From: Lewinellaceae bacterium
GTDB lineage: Bacteria; Bacteroidota; Bacteroidia; Chitinophagales; Saprospiraceae
Direction: 5' to 3'
NCBI GenBank assembly: GCA_020636275.1
Contig: JACJYD010000001.1
Span: 124,001-188,000 of the forward strand
DNA: 64,000 nt
Shown: positions 35,627 to 44,068 of the stretch, piece after piece
Numbering within the stretch: position 1 is the stretch's first letter
Layout: each line of letters begins with the position of its first letter
Notes under the pieces: model-generated
The model's input: only the letters and a program-made list of their open reading frames with translations
Database searches by the model: none
What the model was told of the DNA's origin: nothing
Made by a program: the position numbers and the translations under genes

Positions 35627-35649
35627 TGCCGGGTTGGGTTTCCCGGCAA
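35626..35649 (-). promoter_or_regulatory. Hairpin abutting the polA start codon
   Basis: On the minus strand TTGCCGGG pairs with CCCGGCAA around an 8-base loop, and the last A of the second arm is the A of the polA ATG. An 8-bp G/C-rich stem here could hinder ribosome access. Confidence 0.4.
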
Positions 35650-35669
35650 GATAAGGAAATAATAGGATT

Positions 35670-35706
35670 GGATGGGGGATTTTGACACTGCCAAAATCCC
35701 CCATCC
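35670..35706 (-). terminator. Intrinsic terminator after the DUF3078 gene
   Basis: A 15-bp perfect stem (GGATGGGGGATTTTG and its complement, arms 35670-35684 and 35692-35706) separates the DUF3078 stop (35711) from polA (start 35626), both on the minus strand. Confidence 0.75.
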
Positions 35707-35710
35707 GGGA

Positions 35711-36709
35711 TTAAAAGATGAGGCTGTACTTGATGAAGAGCCCCTGCATAAAGCTGACCGAAGGTATCAGTTCGGAACGCTGTTGGCCCGGTGGCAGGTT
35801 GACATCAGCGGCGGCTTCACCTCGGATGCCGTCGCCGTCGAGGTCGGTTTGCACGTTGACGTCATCGTCGTAGAAGAGCTGGGTTACCAGATTGAGCGAA
35901 AGATTCTTGATGATTTGGATACCCAGGTCATTGGTCCAGAGGACGTCTACGTTTTGAGGATTTTCCAGGTAGTTGGAATACAGATCGAGGGCGCTGGCCC
36001 AACTGATCTTCTCCTTGAGGAATTTATTGTTGTAAGCGGCTTTCAGGTTGGAGCCGAGCATGAGGAAGTCATTTTTCCCGGGCTTGTTCCCGTGCACATT
36101 CAGAGAGGCGATCTTATCATCGCCCACATAGATGAGCTTAAAGGAGCAAGGGGAATAGAGGAGGGAGAGGTGGTCGTCAAATTTGTATTCCAGACCAGGT
36201 GAAATGATGACCTGGATGGGGGAGAAAAATTTGGCGATGGGGTCCTCTGTAGGATCCTCCGGTTTAAGCACGTTCCCGGCATAGGTCGGCAGCAGGAGCG
36301 TAATGGCATCGGCTTCGACGGCGCCGTAGAGTTTGCCCGTTCCGGGGCGGAAACTTGCCCGGGAAGTCAGGTGGAAGATATCGATGTTTTTTTCAAATGG
36401 GCTGTTTTTGCTGCCGATGCGTTGAGTGCCCAGTTGGAGGGACCCGGTATTATTCCAGGCGAACTTTTCCCTTTTATAATTGGCCGTAAAATTGGCCAGA
36501 CCCGCAAAACCGATCCGGTTGGCGCCGGCGCCCACTTTTGGGTTGATAAGGGCGAGTTGGGCGAAGTCGAGGCCAAAACCGCCACCGAATGTCCAGAACT
36601 TTGGAGCCTCTTCCTGGGGTGCAGGAGCGGCTGCAGCATCCTGGCCGAAGGATGGCGTGTTCAAAAAAGGCATAGCCAGCAGGCAAACGAGTAGATGTAT
36701 TTTTTTCAT
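35711..36709 (-). CDS. DUF3078 domain-containing outer-membrane protein
   Basis: The 332-residue protein has a signal peptide (MKKIHLLVCLLAMPFLNTPS) and the DUF3078 pattern (FWTFGGGFGLDFAQLALINP; GLANFTANYKREKFAWNNTGSLQLG; VIISPGLEYKFDDHLSLLYSP). It is predicted to be a beta-barrel protein of the Bacteroidota outer membrane, function unknown. An alanine/proline-rich short linker (DAAAAPAPQEEAPK) follows the signal. Its ATG overlaps no neighbour but lies only 19 bases after the mscS-like stop, suggesting one transcript. Confidence 0.85.
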   Translation of the reverse strand: MKKIHLLVCLLAMPFLNTPSFGQDAAAAPAPQEEAPKFWTFGGGFGLDFAQLALINPKVGAGANRIGFAGLANFTANYKREKFAWNNTGSLQLGTQRIGSKNSPFEKNIDIFHLTSRASFRPGTGKLYGAVEADAITLLLPTYAGNVLKPEDPTEDPIAKFFSPIQVIISPGLEYKFDDHLSLLYSPCSFKLIYVGDDKIASLNVHGNKPGKNDFLMLGSNLKAAYNNKFLKEKISWASALDLYSNYLENPQNVDVLWTNDLGIQIIKNLSLNLVTQLFYDDDVNVQTDLDGDGIRGEAAADVNLPPGQQRSELIPSVSFMQGLFIKYSLIF

Positions 36710-36728
36710 ACGTGTGTTGATTTGGTGA

Positions 36729-37607
36729 TCAATTTTCTTCTTCAGCAGGCTCTTCCACATCTACCGCCCGGCTGACGATCTCCACATTTTCGGACGTCAG
36801 TTTGCTGAGCGGAATAATGATGGTGCGGCCGTCGTTCCCTTCCAATGTGAAGGATGAATGATCCATGGCAACGATCGTGCCAGTTACGTCGCCGAGGCGA
36901 ATGGTGTCGCCGATCCCCACCTTGTTCTTACTGTAAAAGGAGGCGATGAAATTGGCCATCATTTCCCGGGAAGCCAATCCGTAGCCCACCGCAAAGGCCA
37001 ACACGCCGCCGGCGATCAGGATGGTCAGGTTTTGACGCAGGAATTCCGTGTCGATCTGAGCCTGACCGAGAGCGCTCATGGCCACGGCAATAAGCAGGAA
37101 GTAGAAAACGAAGTTGGCGATCAGGTTGGCGGAGGGAATCCCGAGGGACCGGGTGGTAGACAATACAATCCCTTTGACAAAGTCGGCGAAGAGGAGCCCG
37201 ACGAAGAGCATGATGAAAGCCGTGAGCAGATTTGGGATATAATTGATAATATCGGCCATCAGGCTGGACACGGCTTCGATGCCCAGGATGTCGGTAGCCG
37301 CCAGGGCGATGATGAGCATCAGAATGTAGTAGATCACCCGGGACAACAGGACGCTGGGCACAATCCGGATCCTGGACTTTTCGATGAGTTCAATACTGTT
37401 GAGCCGTTCGGCCAGGGCGTCGATTCCCGACCGGGTCAACAATTTTTTGATGAGACGACGCAAACCGCGGGCGATGAGCCAGCCGATCAAAAAGACAAAT
37501 ACAGCTCCCGATAAACTGGGCAGGATATCTACAAATTGCTTGAGCAAGCCGTAGAAGATCTCTGCGATGGGGCTCAGTTCCACGGTCTGTAAAAATAGTG
37601 GATGCAT
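36729..37607 (-). CDS. MscS family mechanosensitive ion channel
   Basis: The 292-residue protein has four or five N-terminal membrane helices (about 20-190) and a conserved MscS-type domain after the pore helix (VLAFAVGYGLASREMMANFIASF, then GDTIRLGDVTGTIVAMDHSSFTL and GRTIIIPLSKLTSENVEI). Such channels open upon membrane tension and protect against hypoosmotic shock. The ATG at 37607 is preferred to an upstream in-frame TTG at 37634. It follows the small gene at 37650 and precedes DUF3078. Confidence 0.88.
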   Translation of the reverse strand: MHPLFLQTVELSPIAEIFYGLLKQFVDILPSLSGAVFVFLIGWLIARGLRRLIKKLLTRSGIDALAERLNSIELIEKSRIRIVPSVLLSRVIYYILMLIIALAATDILGIEAVSSLMADIINYIPNLLTAFIMLFVGLLFADFVKGIVLSTTRSLGIPSANLIANFVFYFLLIAVAMSALGQAQIDTEFLRQNLTILIAGGVLAFAVGYGLASREMMANFIASFYSKNKVGIGDTIRLGDVTGTIVAMDHSSFTLEGNDGRTIIIPLSKLTSENVEIVSRAVDVEEPAEEEN

Positions 37608-37649
37608 AAGACCGGAATTTAATGGGGGATTCAAAAAAGATGGTCGCCG

Positions 37650-37877
37650 TTAAATACCCGATGAGCCAGGGTCCTGAGGCTGTTTGGGTGAAGCGTTGCT
37701 TCCACTCAGGGAGGCTACCACCGTATCCAGTGCCCGGGGTAGGTACAACTCGATCGTTTTTCCGATAAATTGAAAAAAGCCAAGGTTCCCTTGTACGTTG
37801 TTCTTGATCTGGGGAGGCAACGGCGGAGCCGCCTTCATTTCCTCGTCCAGGAGATTTTTGAAGTTGTTTGTGAGCAT
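37650..37877 (-). CDS. Small conserved protein between ECF sigma factor and MscS-like gene
   Basis: The 75-residue protein starts MLTNNFKNLLDEEMKAAPPL and contains IKNNVQGNLGFFQFIGKTIE, followed by a helix with LPRALDTVVASLSG and a proline/serine tail. I do not recognise a named family, but short proteins of this pattern often follow an ECF sigma factor gene in Bacteroidota. The longer frame to 37916 begins with an unlikely segment. It may be an anti-sigma-like or membrane-associated factor; this is only inferred from position. Confidence 0.55.
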   Translation of the reverse strand: MLTNNFKNLLDEEMKAAPPLPPQIKNNVQGNLGFFQFIGKTIELYLPRALDTVVASLSGSNASPKQPQDPGSSGI

Positions 37878-37943
37878 AATCCCGTGTTTAGGGCGCATAC
37901 AATGGATGCGCCGCAAAATGTTATGAGCAATGTATTCGCACGT

Positions 37944-38522
37944 TCAGGCTTCCATAGAAGGGTAAAGTGCGTAATATACCGTTTGGGCTTTGTGTTTGGC
38001 CCGTTTAAGTTTCATTTTGATGGCACTCTCGGTTTTGTCGAGCGCGTCCGCTATCTCCTTGATCTGCATGTCGTCCTGATATTTCATCAGGAGGATCGCT
38101 TTGTCTCCCACGGGGATCTTTTCCAGTACGTCCTTAAGCCGGTCGACCTCCATGGCCATCAGTTCCTCATCAGGCACCTCATCCACAAGATCGGGGGTCT
38201 TTTCGATATCGTCGGAAAAGAGCGCCTGTTGCTTCTTGTTGCGCCGGATCATGTCGATGCAGAAATTGTACGTAATGGAATAGACCCAGGTCGAGAATTG
38301 CGATCGCTCACTGAACCTGGACAGGTTGAGATAGATCTTTACAAAAACCTCCTGAGTGGCATCCTGTGCCAATGCTACATCCCTCAGCAAGGAAAGGCAA
38401 CGACTGTAGACCTTGTTGGAATACTTGTCGTACAAAACGCTGAAATAAGCCGACTCCTGAGTGGACAAAAAGCGCCGCACCAACTCAGCATCGGAGAGTT
38501 TCTTTTTTCCTTGCGTACTCAA
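37944..38522 (-). CDS. RNA polymerase sigma factor, ECF type
   Basis: The 192-residue protein shows sigma region 2 (AYFSVLYDKYSNKVYSRCLSL; AQDATQEVFVKIYLNL; STWVYSITYNFCIDMIRR) and region 4 (LKDVLEKIPVGDKAILLMKY; IKEIADALDKTESAIKMKLK helix-turn-helix). It is an extracytoplasmic-function-type sigma factor directing transcription to an unknown regulon. No classical transmembrane anti-sigma gene follows; the next gene is the small 75-residue protein. Confidence 0.95.
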   Translation of the reverse strand: MSTQGKKKLSDAELVRRFLSTQESAYFSVLYDKYSNKVYSRCLSLLRDVALAQDATQEVFVKIYLNLSRFSERSQFSTWVYSITYNFCIDMIRRNKKQQALFSDDIEKTPDLVDEVPDEELMAMEVDRLKDVLEKIPVGDKAILLMKYQDDMQIKEIADALDKTESAIKMKLKRAKHKAQTVYYALYPSMEA

Positions 38523-38716
38523 GAGCGATCGACTTGTTTTGGTATTTTTGAAAACGGCACCGAACGCGCTGAGCTTTATCCCTTTTTGACGTAAAACGCG
38601 TTAAAGGGGTACAACCCAGTGCAAATTATTTTCCCAGCGCGGAGCTAATGTAGTACATATTAGCAAAAAATAAGTTGAAATTTCACCAATTTCGGGCCGC
38701 CAATTGAACTGCCGTC

Positions 38717-39604
38717 ATGTCTCCAGCCTGGAAAGCCCATATCGCCTTGTTTTTGGTGGCCTTGATCTATGGGGCCAATTATTCCATTGCCAAAGTGGTA
38801 TTGGACGATGGGTATATCCAGCCCAAAGGCTTCATCCTGCTGCGGGTGGCCACGGGCGTGCTTTTATTTACCCTTTTGCACCGGGGCTGGATCCGGGAAA
38901 AGATCAAAAAAACGGATTGGTGGCGGCTGATGCTCTGCGGATTGTTTGGAGTAGCGATCAACCAGCTCTTCTTTTTTATGGGGCTGAAGCGCACGTTCCC
39001 CATCCATGCCTCCCTTCTGATGACGACCACCCCCATCCTGGTGTTGATCATTTCGGCGCTATTGATCGGTGAGCGGATCACCTCCCGGAAGATACTCGGG
39101 GTGCTTCTGGGCGCGGCAGGGGCTATTTTATTGCTCACCCAGGGCAAGCAGGTGGGATGGGGGCAAACCGGATTGGTCGGCGACCTGATGGTTTTGATCA
39201 ATGCGACCTCCTATGGCGTCTATTTGGTATTGGTGCGGAAACTGATGCTGCGCTACCATCCTATTACGGTAGTCAGATGGGTGTTTTCGTTCGGCTTGTT
39301 GTACGTGATTCCCTTCGGAGCAGGAGAGCTATATTCCGTCGATTGGGCGTCTTTTCACAGCTGGATCTGGCTTGCTGTGATCTACGTGCTGATCTTTACC
39401 ACCTTTTTCACCTACCTGTTCAATGCCTTTGCCTTGTCGGTGGTTTCACCTGCGGTAGTCAGTTTTTATATCTACCTCCAGCCTTTGCTGGCAACCATTA
39501 TCGCCCTGTTCATGGGGCAGGATCAGGTGGATTGGATCAAGGCCGGAGCCGCTTTGTTGATCTTTTCCGGGGTTTATCTGGTCAGTCGAACCAGGACAAA
39601 TTAA
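38717..39604 (+). CDS. EamA/DMT family transporter
   Basis: The 295-residue protein has 10 predicted membrane helices in two repeated EamA units (first: AHIALFLVALIYGANYSIAKV; second: LVGDLMVLINATSYGVYLVL), ending in a basic segment. Members of this family export or import amino acids, nucleosides or drugs. No substrate can be given. It diverges from the sigma factor gene; nothing else is co-directional nearby except the TPR gene 129 bases later. Confidence 0.88.
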   Translation: MSPAWKAHIALFLVALIYGANYSIAKVVLDDGYIQPKGFILLRVATGVLLFTLLHRGWIREKIKKTDWWRLMLCGLFGVAINQLFFFMGLKRTFPIHASLLMTTTPILVLIISALLIGERITSRKILGVLLGAAGAILLLTQGKQVGWGQTGLVGDLMVLINATSYGVYLVLVRKLMLRYHPITVVRWVFSFGLLYVIPFGAGELYSVDWASFHSWIWLAVIYVLIFTTFFTYLFNAFALSVVSPAVVSFYIYLQPLLATIIALFMGQDQVDWIKAGAALLIFSGVYLVSRTRTN

Positions 39605-39733
39605 GGAAAAATTTATTCTACCCCATTTCCACCACTTCCTCCAATTCTACTACCATACAATTATTAGTGGTCGGCAACCGGACGCATATATGCAGGCAAT
39701 TCCCTTATCTTTAGGAATCTTATTTGGGAAAGG

Positions 39734-41146
39734 ATGGCCATGAACAATCACCAAGCGAATCAACAGACTAGAATTTCAGCGCTGGTTTCGGCTTACGAAG
39801 CGGAAATGGAGGCCGGCGAATTGAAATTCCGGGAGGAAGGGGAACTCCTCGATTTGCTGGATTATTACATGCGGGAACAACTTCCCGATCAGGCTCAGGA
39901 GATCATTGATATCGGTATTTCCTGTTTCCCGTTCTCTTCTGAATTTTATTTGCGAAAAGCCCGCCTGTACCTGGAACTCGGACGCCAGGAATTGGCTATG
40001 GTCGCATTGGACGAGGGTGAAGCCCTTTTCGCCGGCGACATGGATTTCCAATTACTCCGGGCAGAGGCCTATTCCTTTTTGGGGTTGTTTGACCAGGCCC
40101 ACGATATCATTGACCAGCTGAAAGAATCCGCTTATGAAGATACGTTGAGCGACCTTCTCCTGGCCGAGGCAGTGGTCTATGAAATGGAAGAGCAGTTTGA
40201 ACGCATGTTCTACGCACTGCGCGAAGCCCTTCTGGAGAACCCAAAAAATGAAGAAGCCCTGCAGCGCATGTGGGTATGTGTGGAACTGGCCAAAAAATAT
40301 TCGGAGAGTATCGCCTTCCACGAATCCTTCCTCAATGAAAATCCCTATTCGAAACAAGCCTGGTACAATCTGGGTCAATCTTACGAATACTTCGGACAAT
40401 ACGAAGAAGCCATTGAAGCCTTCGAGTTTGCGATCGCCATCGATCCCAATTTTGAATTTGCCTACCGGGATAGCGCCGACCTGTACATTCAATTGAAGCA
40501 ATACGAAAAAGCGCTCCGCAATTACCTGGACGTGCTGGAGCGATTCGAGCCCGACCAGGACCTCTTCCTGAATATCGGTCAGTGTTACCTGGAAATGGGG
40601 GACTTGGACATCGCGAAAGCCTTTTTCCAAAAAGCCCATCGGCTCGATCTGCTCAACGACGAGGTCTATTTTTTCCTCGGAGAATGTTTTTTCCGGGAAC
40701 AGCAATATTCCAAGGCTTCCCGCTACTATCTGAAAGCGATCCAGATCGAAGACCGCCGGGAAGAATATTACCGGGCACTGGCAGAAACCTATCTCCTCCT
40801 CGGCAAGCCTCAAAAGGCCAAGTGGTATTTTCAGGAAGCTGTGGATGTCGCCCCGGAAGCTACCGAATACTGGATCCGGTACGCTCAGTTCCTGATGGAA
40901 TCGGGCGAGTTGGAAGAAGCCCTGGAAGTGCTCCTGGAATCGGAAGAATACGCGGTGGGCGCTGAATTGCTGTATTGCCGGATCGCCTGTCTGCTCGCTA
41001 TGGGCCGCCGGCCCGAAGCCTTATATTGGCTAAACGAAGCCCTCGACGAAGACTTTGACCGCCATGCCTCCCTGTTCGAATGGATGCCTTCCCTGATGTT
41101 GGACTCCGAGGTTCAGGCTATTATCACGACTTTTCAACCTTTTTGA
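39734..41146 (+). CDS. Tetratricopeptide repeat protein
   Basis: The 470-residue protein lacks a signal peptide and is made almost wholly of TPR units, for example ALREALLENPKNEEALQRMW, SKQAWYNLGQSYEYFGQYEE, EKALRNYLDVLERFEPDQDL and QYSKASRYYLKAIQIEDRRE. It is very acidic and probably a cytosolic scaffold for protein interactions. A TATCTTTA near-consensus -7 element at 39706-39713 precedes it. Its partner is unknown; an ordinary terminator follows. Confidence 0.85.
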   Translation: MAMNNHQANQQTRISALVSAYEAEMEAGELKFREEGELLDLLDYYMREQLPDQAQEIIDIGISCFPFSSEFYLRKARLYLELGRQELAMVALDEGEALFAGDMDFQLLRAEAYSFLGLFDQAHDIIDQLKESAYEDTLSDLLLAEAVVYEMEEQFERMFYALREALLENPKNEEALQRMWVCVELAKKYSESIAFHESFLNENPYSKQAWYNLGQSYEYFGQYEEAIEAFEFAIAIDPNFEFAYRDSADLYIQLKQYEKALRNYLDVLERFEPDQDLFLNIGQCYLEMGDLDIAKAFFQKAHRLDLLNDEVYFFLGECFFREQQYSKASRYYLKAIQIEDRREEYYRALAETYLLLGKPQKAKWYFQEAVDVAPEATEYWIRYAQFLMESGELEEALEVLLESEEYAVGAELLYCRIACLLAMGRRPEALYWLNEALDEDFDRHASLFEWMPSLMLDSEVQAIITTFQPF

Positions 41147-41196
41147 TCTTACTACAAGTTATAATTCCTTACTCTATTTATTGACCTATTCACGGC

Positions 41197-41230
41197 AGCC
41201 CGGTTGACACGCAACCGGGCTATTTTTTTT
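41197..41230 (+). terminator. Intrinsic terminator after the TPR gene
   Basis: A perfect 10-bp G/C-rich stem (AGCCCGGTTG and its complement) with a 5-base loop and a run of eight T residues. It ends 11 bases before the LysE-type gene. Confidence 0.92.
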
Positions 41231-41241
41231 AAATTGGGCCT

Positions 41242-41874
41242 ATGATCCATTTCCTGAACGGGCTTGGCATGGGCCTCGCCCTGAGTATCCTGGTCGGTCC
41301 CCTTCTTTTCACGTTGATCCAAACAGCGTTGGACCGCGGAGCCCGTGCAGGGTTGGTGGTTGGACTGGGTATCTGGTTCAGCGATCTTCTGTTCATCGCG
41401 GCAAGTTACTGGGCGTTATCCCGATTGCTTGAGATCACACAGTGGGAGCGGTTTAAAGAAATACTCGGTACAGGAGGTGGCCTTTTTCTCGCCGTAGTCG
41501 GCGCTGCCATTTTGATCCAAAAAGTGCCGGGAACGGAATCCAAGCCGGCTTATGGAGAACGGTTGGCGGGATTGGGCCCCCTTTGGCTCAAGGGTTTTTT
41601 GGTCAATACGGTCAACCCCTTCACCTTTTTTTTCTGGACCAGCGTCGCTACCGGCTTGTTGACCGAGGAGAATAAAACGGGAGACGAATGGCTGTTTTAT
41701 CTGGGTGTAATGGTCGTGCTCATCGCTACGGACTCCGCAAAAGTGCTGGCGGCAAAATGGATCCGGCCCCGGCTCAAGCCCCGTCTTTTGTTGCTGCTGC
41801 GGCGCATTTCCGGATTGGCCCTCATTGCTTTTGGGGTTGGCCTGCTGGTGCGGGTTTGGGTATTACCGAATTAG
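41242..41874 (+). CDS. LysE/RhtB family amino acid exporter-like protein
   Basis: The 210-residue protein has six membrane helices and the LysE pattern: LNGLGMGLALSILVGPLLFTLIQTALDRGARAGLVVGLGIW, and LKGFLVNTVNPFTFFFWTSV. Such proteins export lysine, homoserine lactone or related amino acids. It begins directly after a terminator and overlaps the convergent glycosyltransferase gene by 12 bases at its end. Confidence 0.85.
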   Translation: MIHFLNGLGMGLALSILVGPLLFTLIQTALDRGARAGLVVGLGIWFSDLLFIAASYWALSRLLEITQWERFKEILGTGGGLFLAVVGAAILIQKVPGTESKPAYGERLAGLGPLWLKGFLVNTVNPFTFFFWTSVATGLLTEENKTGDEWLFYLGVMVVLIATDSAKVLAAKWIRPRLKPRLLLLLRRISGLALIAFGVGLLVRVWVLPN

Positions 41875-42579
41875 ATTGTACCGCAGTATGCAATAGAGTG
41901 CGCGAAATCCGTCGACCCAGCCGATCTTCTTCCCTTCCTCATAGGTGCGGCCATAATAGGAAATGCCGACCTCGTAGATCCTCACGCCGGGAATGCGGGC
42001 GATCCGGGCCGTAACTTCCGGTTCGAAGCCGAAGCGCTTTTCCCGAAGCGGGATACCTTGGATGATCGGAGTGCGAAAGAGCTTGTAGCACGTCTCCATG
42101 TCGGTCAGGTTCAGGTTGGTCAGGGTGTTGGACAAGGCGGTGAGGAATTTATTACCGATGGAATGCCAGAAGAACAGGATACGGTGCGGGTTTCCTCCCA
42201 TAAAGCGGGAGCCATACACTACATCAGCAAACCCCTCAACCATGGGTTGGAGCAACAGATTGTACTCTCTTGGGTCGTACTCCAGATCGGCATCCTGGAT
42301 GATCAGGTAGTCGCCGGTGGCGTGGCGAATGCCGGTGTGCAGGGCGGCCCCTTTACCCTGGTTCGATTCGTGACGAAAGTAGCGGATGGGAACACCGGGG
42401 TTCGCTTTCGTAAAAGCCTGGACAACCGCTGCGGTGTCGTCGGTAGAGCAATCATCGACGATGATGATCTCCTTGCCGATATGGTGAATGAGCGCGACGG
42501 AGTGTACCCGGTCGAGGAGGGTTCCGATCGTCGCCGCTTCATTATAGGCCGGAATGACTATAGAAAGGGTTGCCGCCAT
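41863..42579 (-). CDS. Family 2 glycosyltransferase (dolichol-phosphate-sugar synthase type)
   Basis: The 238-residue protein has the GT2 domain: TLSIVIPAYNEAATIGTLLD, IIIVDDCSTDDT, HTGIRHATGDYLIIQDADLEYDP with the DxD site, and YGSRFMGG. It has no C-terminal membrane pair, unlike the copy at 21526. It probably transfers a sugar from a nucleotide donor to polyprenyl phosphate. The in-frame ATG at 42579 is preferred to TTG at 42588. It is the only gene of its strand here and is divergent from the aspartoacylase-like gene. Confidence 0.9.
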   Translation of the reverse strand: MAATLSIVIPAYNEAATIGTLLDRVHSVALIHHIGKEIIIVDDCSTDDTAAVVQAFTKANPGVPIRYFRHESNQGKGAALHTGIRHATGDYLIIQDADLEYDPREYNLLLQPMVEGFADVVYGSRFMGGNPHRILFFWHSIGNKFLTALSNTLTNLNLTDMETCYKLFRTPIIQGIPLREKRFGFEPEVTARIARIPGVRIYEVGISYYGRTYEEGKKIGWVDGFRALYCILRYNLIR

Positions 42580-42647
42580 GATCTGCAAAGAAAATTATTT
42601 TCTGCGAAAATCCGGTATTTCCCCTTTTGGCGTATTTTGGGCTCCAC

Positions 42648-43574
42648 ATGTCTACAGAACGGATCATTGGCCGGTATTCAGGTCCCGAAAAAGGGCCCTT
42701 GTTCATTTGCCTTGGGGGCATTCACGGGAATGAACCCGCGGGGGTGAATGCTATTTCCCGGTTTTTTGCTTTTTTTCAATACGAACTGGCCGCGCGGCCT
42801 GACCTGCCTTTCCGGGGAACCGTTCTCGGTTTGCGGGGAAATCTCCAGGCGTTGGAAAAAGGTATCCGCTTCCTCGAACGGGATCTCAACCGCATGATGC
42901 TTCTGGAGGTGGTGGCACAATTAGACCGCCCGGATCTGAAAACCGAATACCGCGAACTGAGTGAGTTGCTGGTCCACATCCGCCGCGAACTCGAGCAAGC
43001 CCGGCCGGAGCAGCTGGTCCTGCTGGATTTTCATACCACTTCCGCCGACGGGGGCATTTTTTCCATTCCCGCCGACAATCCGGAGAGCCTGGCTTTGGCC
43101 CGGCATTTTCACGTGCCGATCATTCAGGGTATGGCGGATGGGCTGGAGGGAACGTCCCTCTCCTTTTTCACACCGGAATACCAGGGAGTGCCGGCCATGG
43201 CCGTGGCCTTTGAAGCCGGTCAAAATGAGGACCCGCTATCCGAATCCCGCTCTATTGCCGCGATCATCAAAGGGTTGGAAGCCGCAGGTTGCCTGCCGAA
43301 AGATGCCCTTTCCAATCCGGATGAGCAGTTGTTGGTCGATTACTCGGAGGGATTGCCGGTCGTTTCCGAACTCCTGTACGTGCACCATATCCAGCCGGGG
43401 GATGGGTTCCGGATGCGTCCGGGCTACCGCAATTTTCAGCCGGTGCGGGAAGGGGAGCACCTGGCAGACGATCGCCGCGGCGGCATTTTTGCTCAGGCGG
43501 ATGGGCTCATTTTGATGCCCCTTTACCAGGACCAGGGCAGCAATGGTTTCTTCCTGGTGGGGAACGGCGAATGA
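42648..43574 (+). CDS. Succinylglutamate desuccinylase/aspartoacylase family protein
   Basis: The 308-residue protein has the zinc carboxypeptidase-like motifs of this family: FICLGGIHGNEPAGVNA (zinc HxxE), RDLNRM near residue 80 and LLDFHTTSADGGIFSI (zinc histidine) near 125. Substrates of the family include N-acetylaspartate, N-succinylglutamate and modified lipids or peptides. The ATG at 42648 is preferred over an upstream TTG at 42627. It is cytosolic, no signal peptide. Substrate not assignable. Confidence 0.85.
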   Translation: MSTERIIGRYSGPEKGPLFICLGGIHGNEPAGVNAISRFFAFFQYELAARPDLPFRGTVLGLRGNLQALEKGIRFLERDLNRMMLLEVVAQLDRPDLKTEYRELSELLVHIRRELEQARPEQLVLLDFHTTSADGGIFSIPADNPESLALARHFHVPIIQGMADGLEGTSLSFFTPEYQGVPAMAVAFEAGQNEDPLSESRSIAAIIKGLEAAGCLPKDALSNPDEQLLVDYSEGLPVVSELLYVHHIQPGDGFRMRPGYRNFQPVREGEHLADDRRGGIFAQADGLILMPLYQDQGSNGFFLVGNGE

Positions 43575-43577
43575 GGC

Positions 43578-44057
43578 CTACTTGGTGAGGCAATCGACCA
43601 TCGTTTTCAGGCCGATGAAAATGGGTTCCCGGCCTTCTTTTGTCAATTTCCACTCGTCTTCGTCACTATCGTCCAGAACCAGGGAATCCTCGATAAAAGC
43701 GAGGAGATCTTCCTGATCCGTTTGCTCAAAAAAGGGATCGAGCCGGTCGCGAAAACGGGGAGAAGTCGCCTCATTGAGGAGTTCCCAATTGGCCTCTTCG
43801 CGGTTGTCGAGCAGATCCTGGTCGATGGTTTCCTCTACCGGATGCACCCGGTTGACTGCCATCCAGATCACGGAGGCGAGGTAGAGGAGGAAGGGTTTTT
43901 CTTCGTCGGTCAGGACATCGAATGTCTCCGAGAAAAAATAACCCAGCAGGACGGGTTGTTGGGCCTCCAGGGTGGCGATCACTTCTTCGACGGTCCATTT
44001 TCCCATTTCCAGGTCATCCAAAACGGAGTCGATGATGGGTTCGATAACTGCTTGCAC
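43578..44057 (-). CDS. Conserved hypothetical acidic protein
   Basis: The 159-residue protein is strongly acidic and helical (MQAVIEPIIDSVLDDLEMGK; VLLGYFFSETFDVLTDEEKP; FIEDSLVLDDSDEDEWKLTK). I recognise no named family. It is convergent with the aspartoacylase-like gene and lies 11 bases downstream of the CutC-GNAT gene, so it is probably co-transcribed with it. It has no signal peptide or membrane segment. Function unknown. Confidence 0.7.
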   Translation of the reverse strand: MQAVIEPIIDSVLDDLEMGKWTVEEVIATLEAQQPVLLGYFFSETFDVLTDEEKPFLLYLASVIWMAVNRVHPVEETIDQDLLDNREEANWELLNEATSPRFRDRLDPFFEQTDQEDLLAFIEDSLVLDDSDEDEWKLTKEGREPIFIGLKTMVDCLTK

Positions 44058-44068
44058 GTCAGCTTTTT

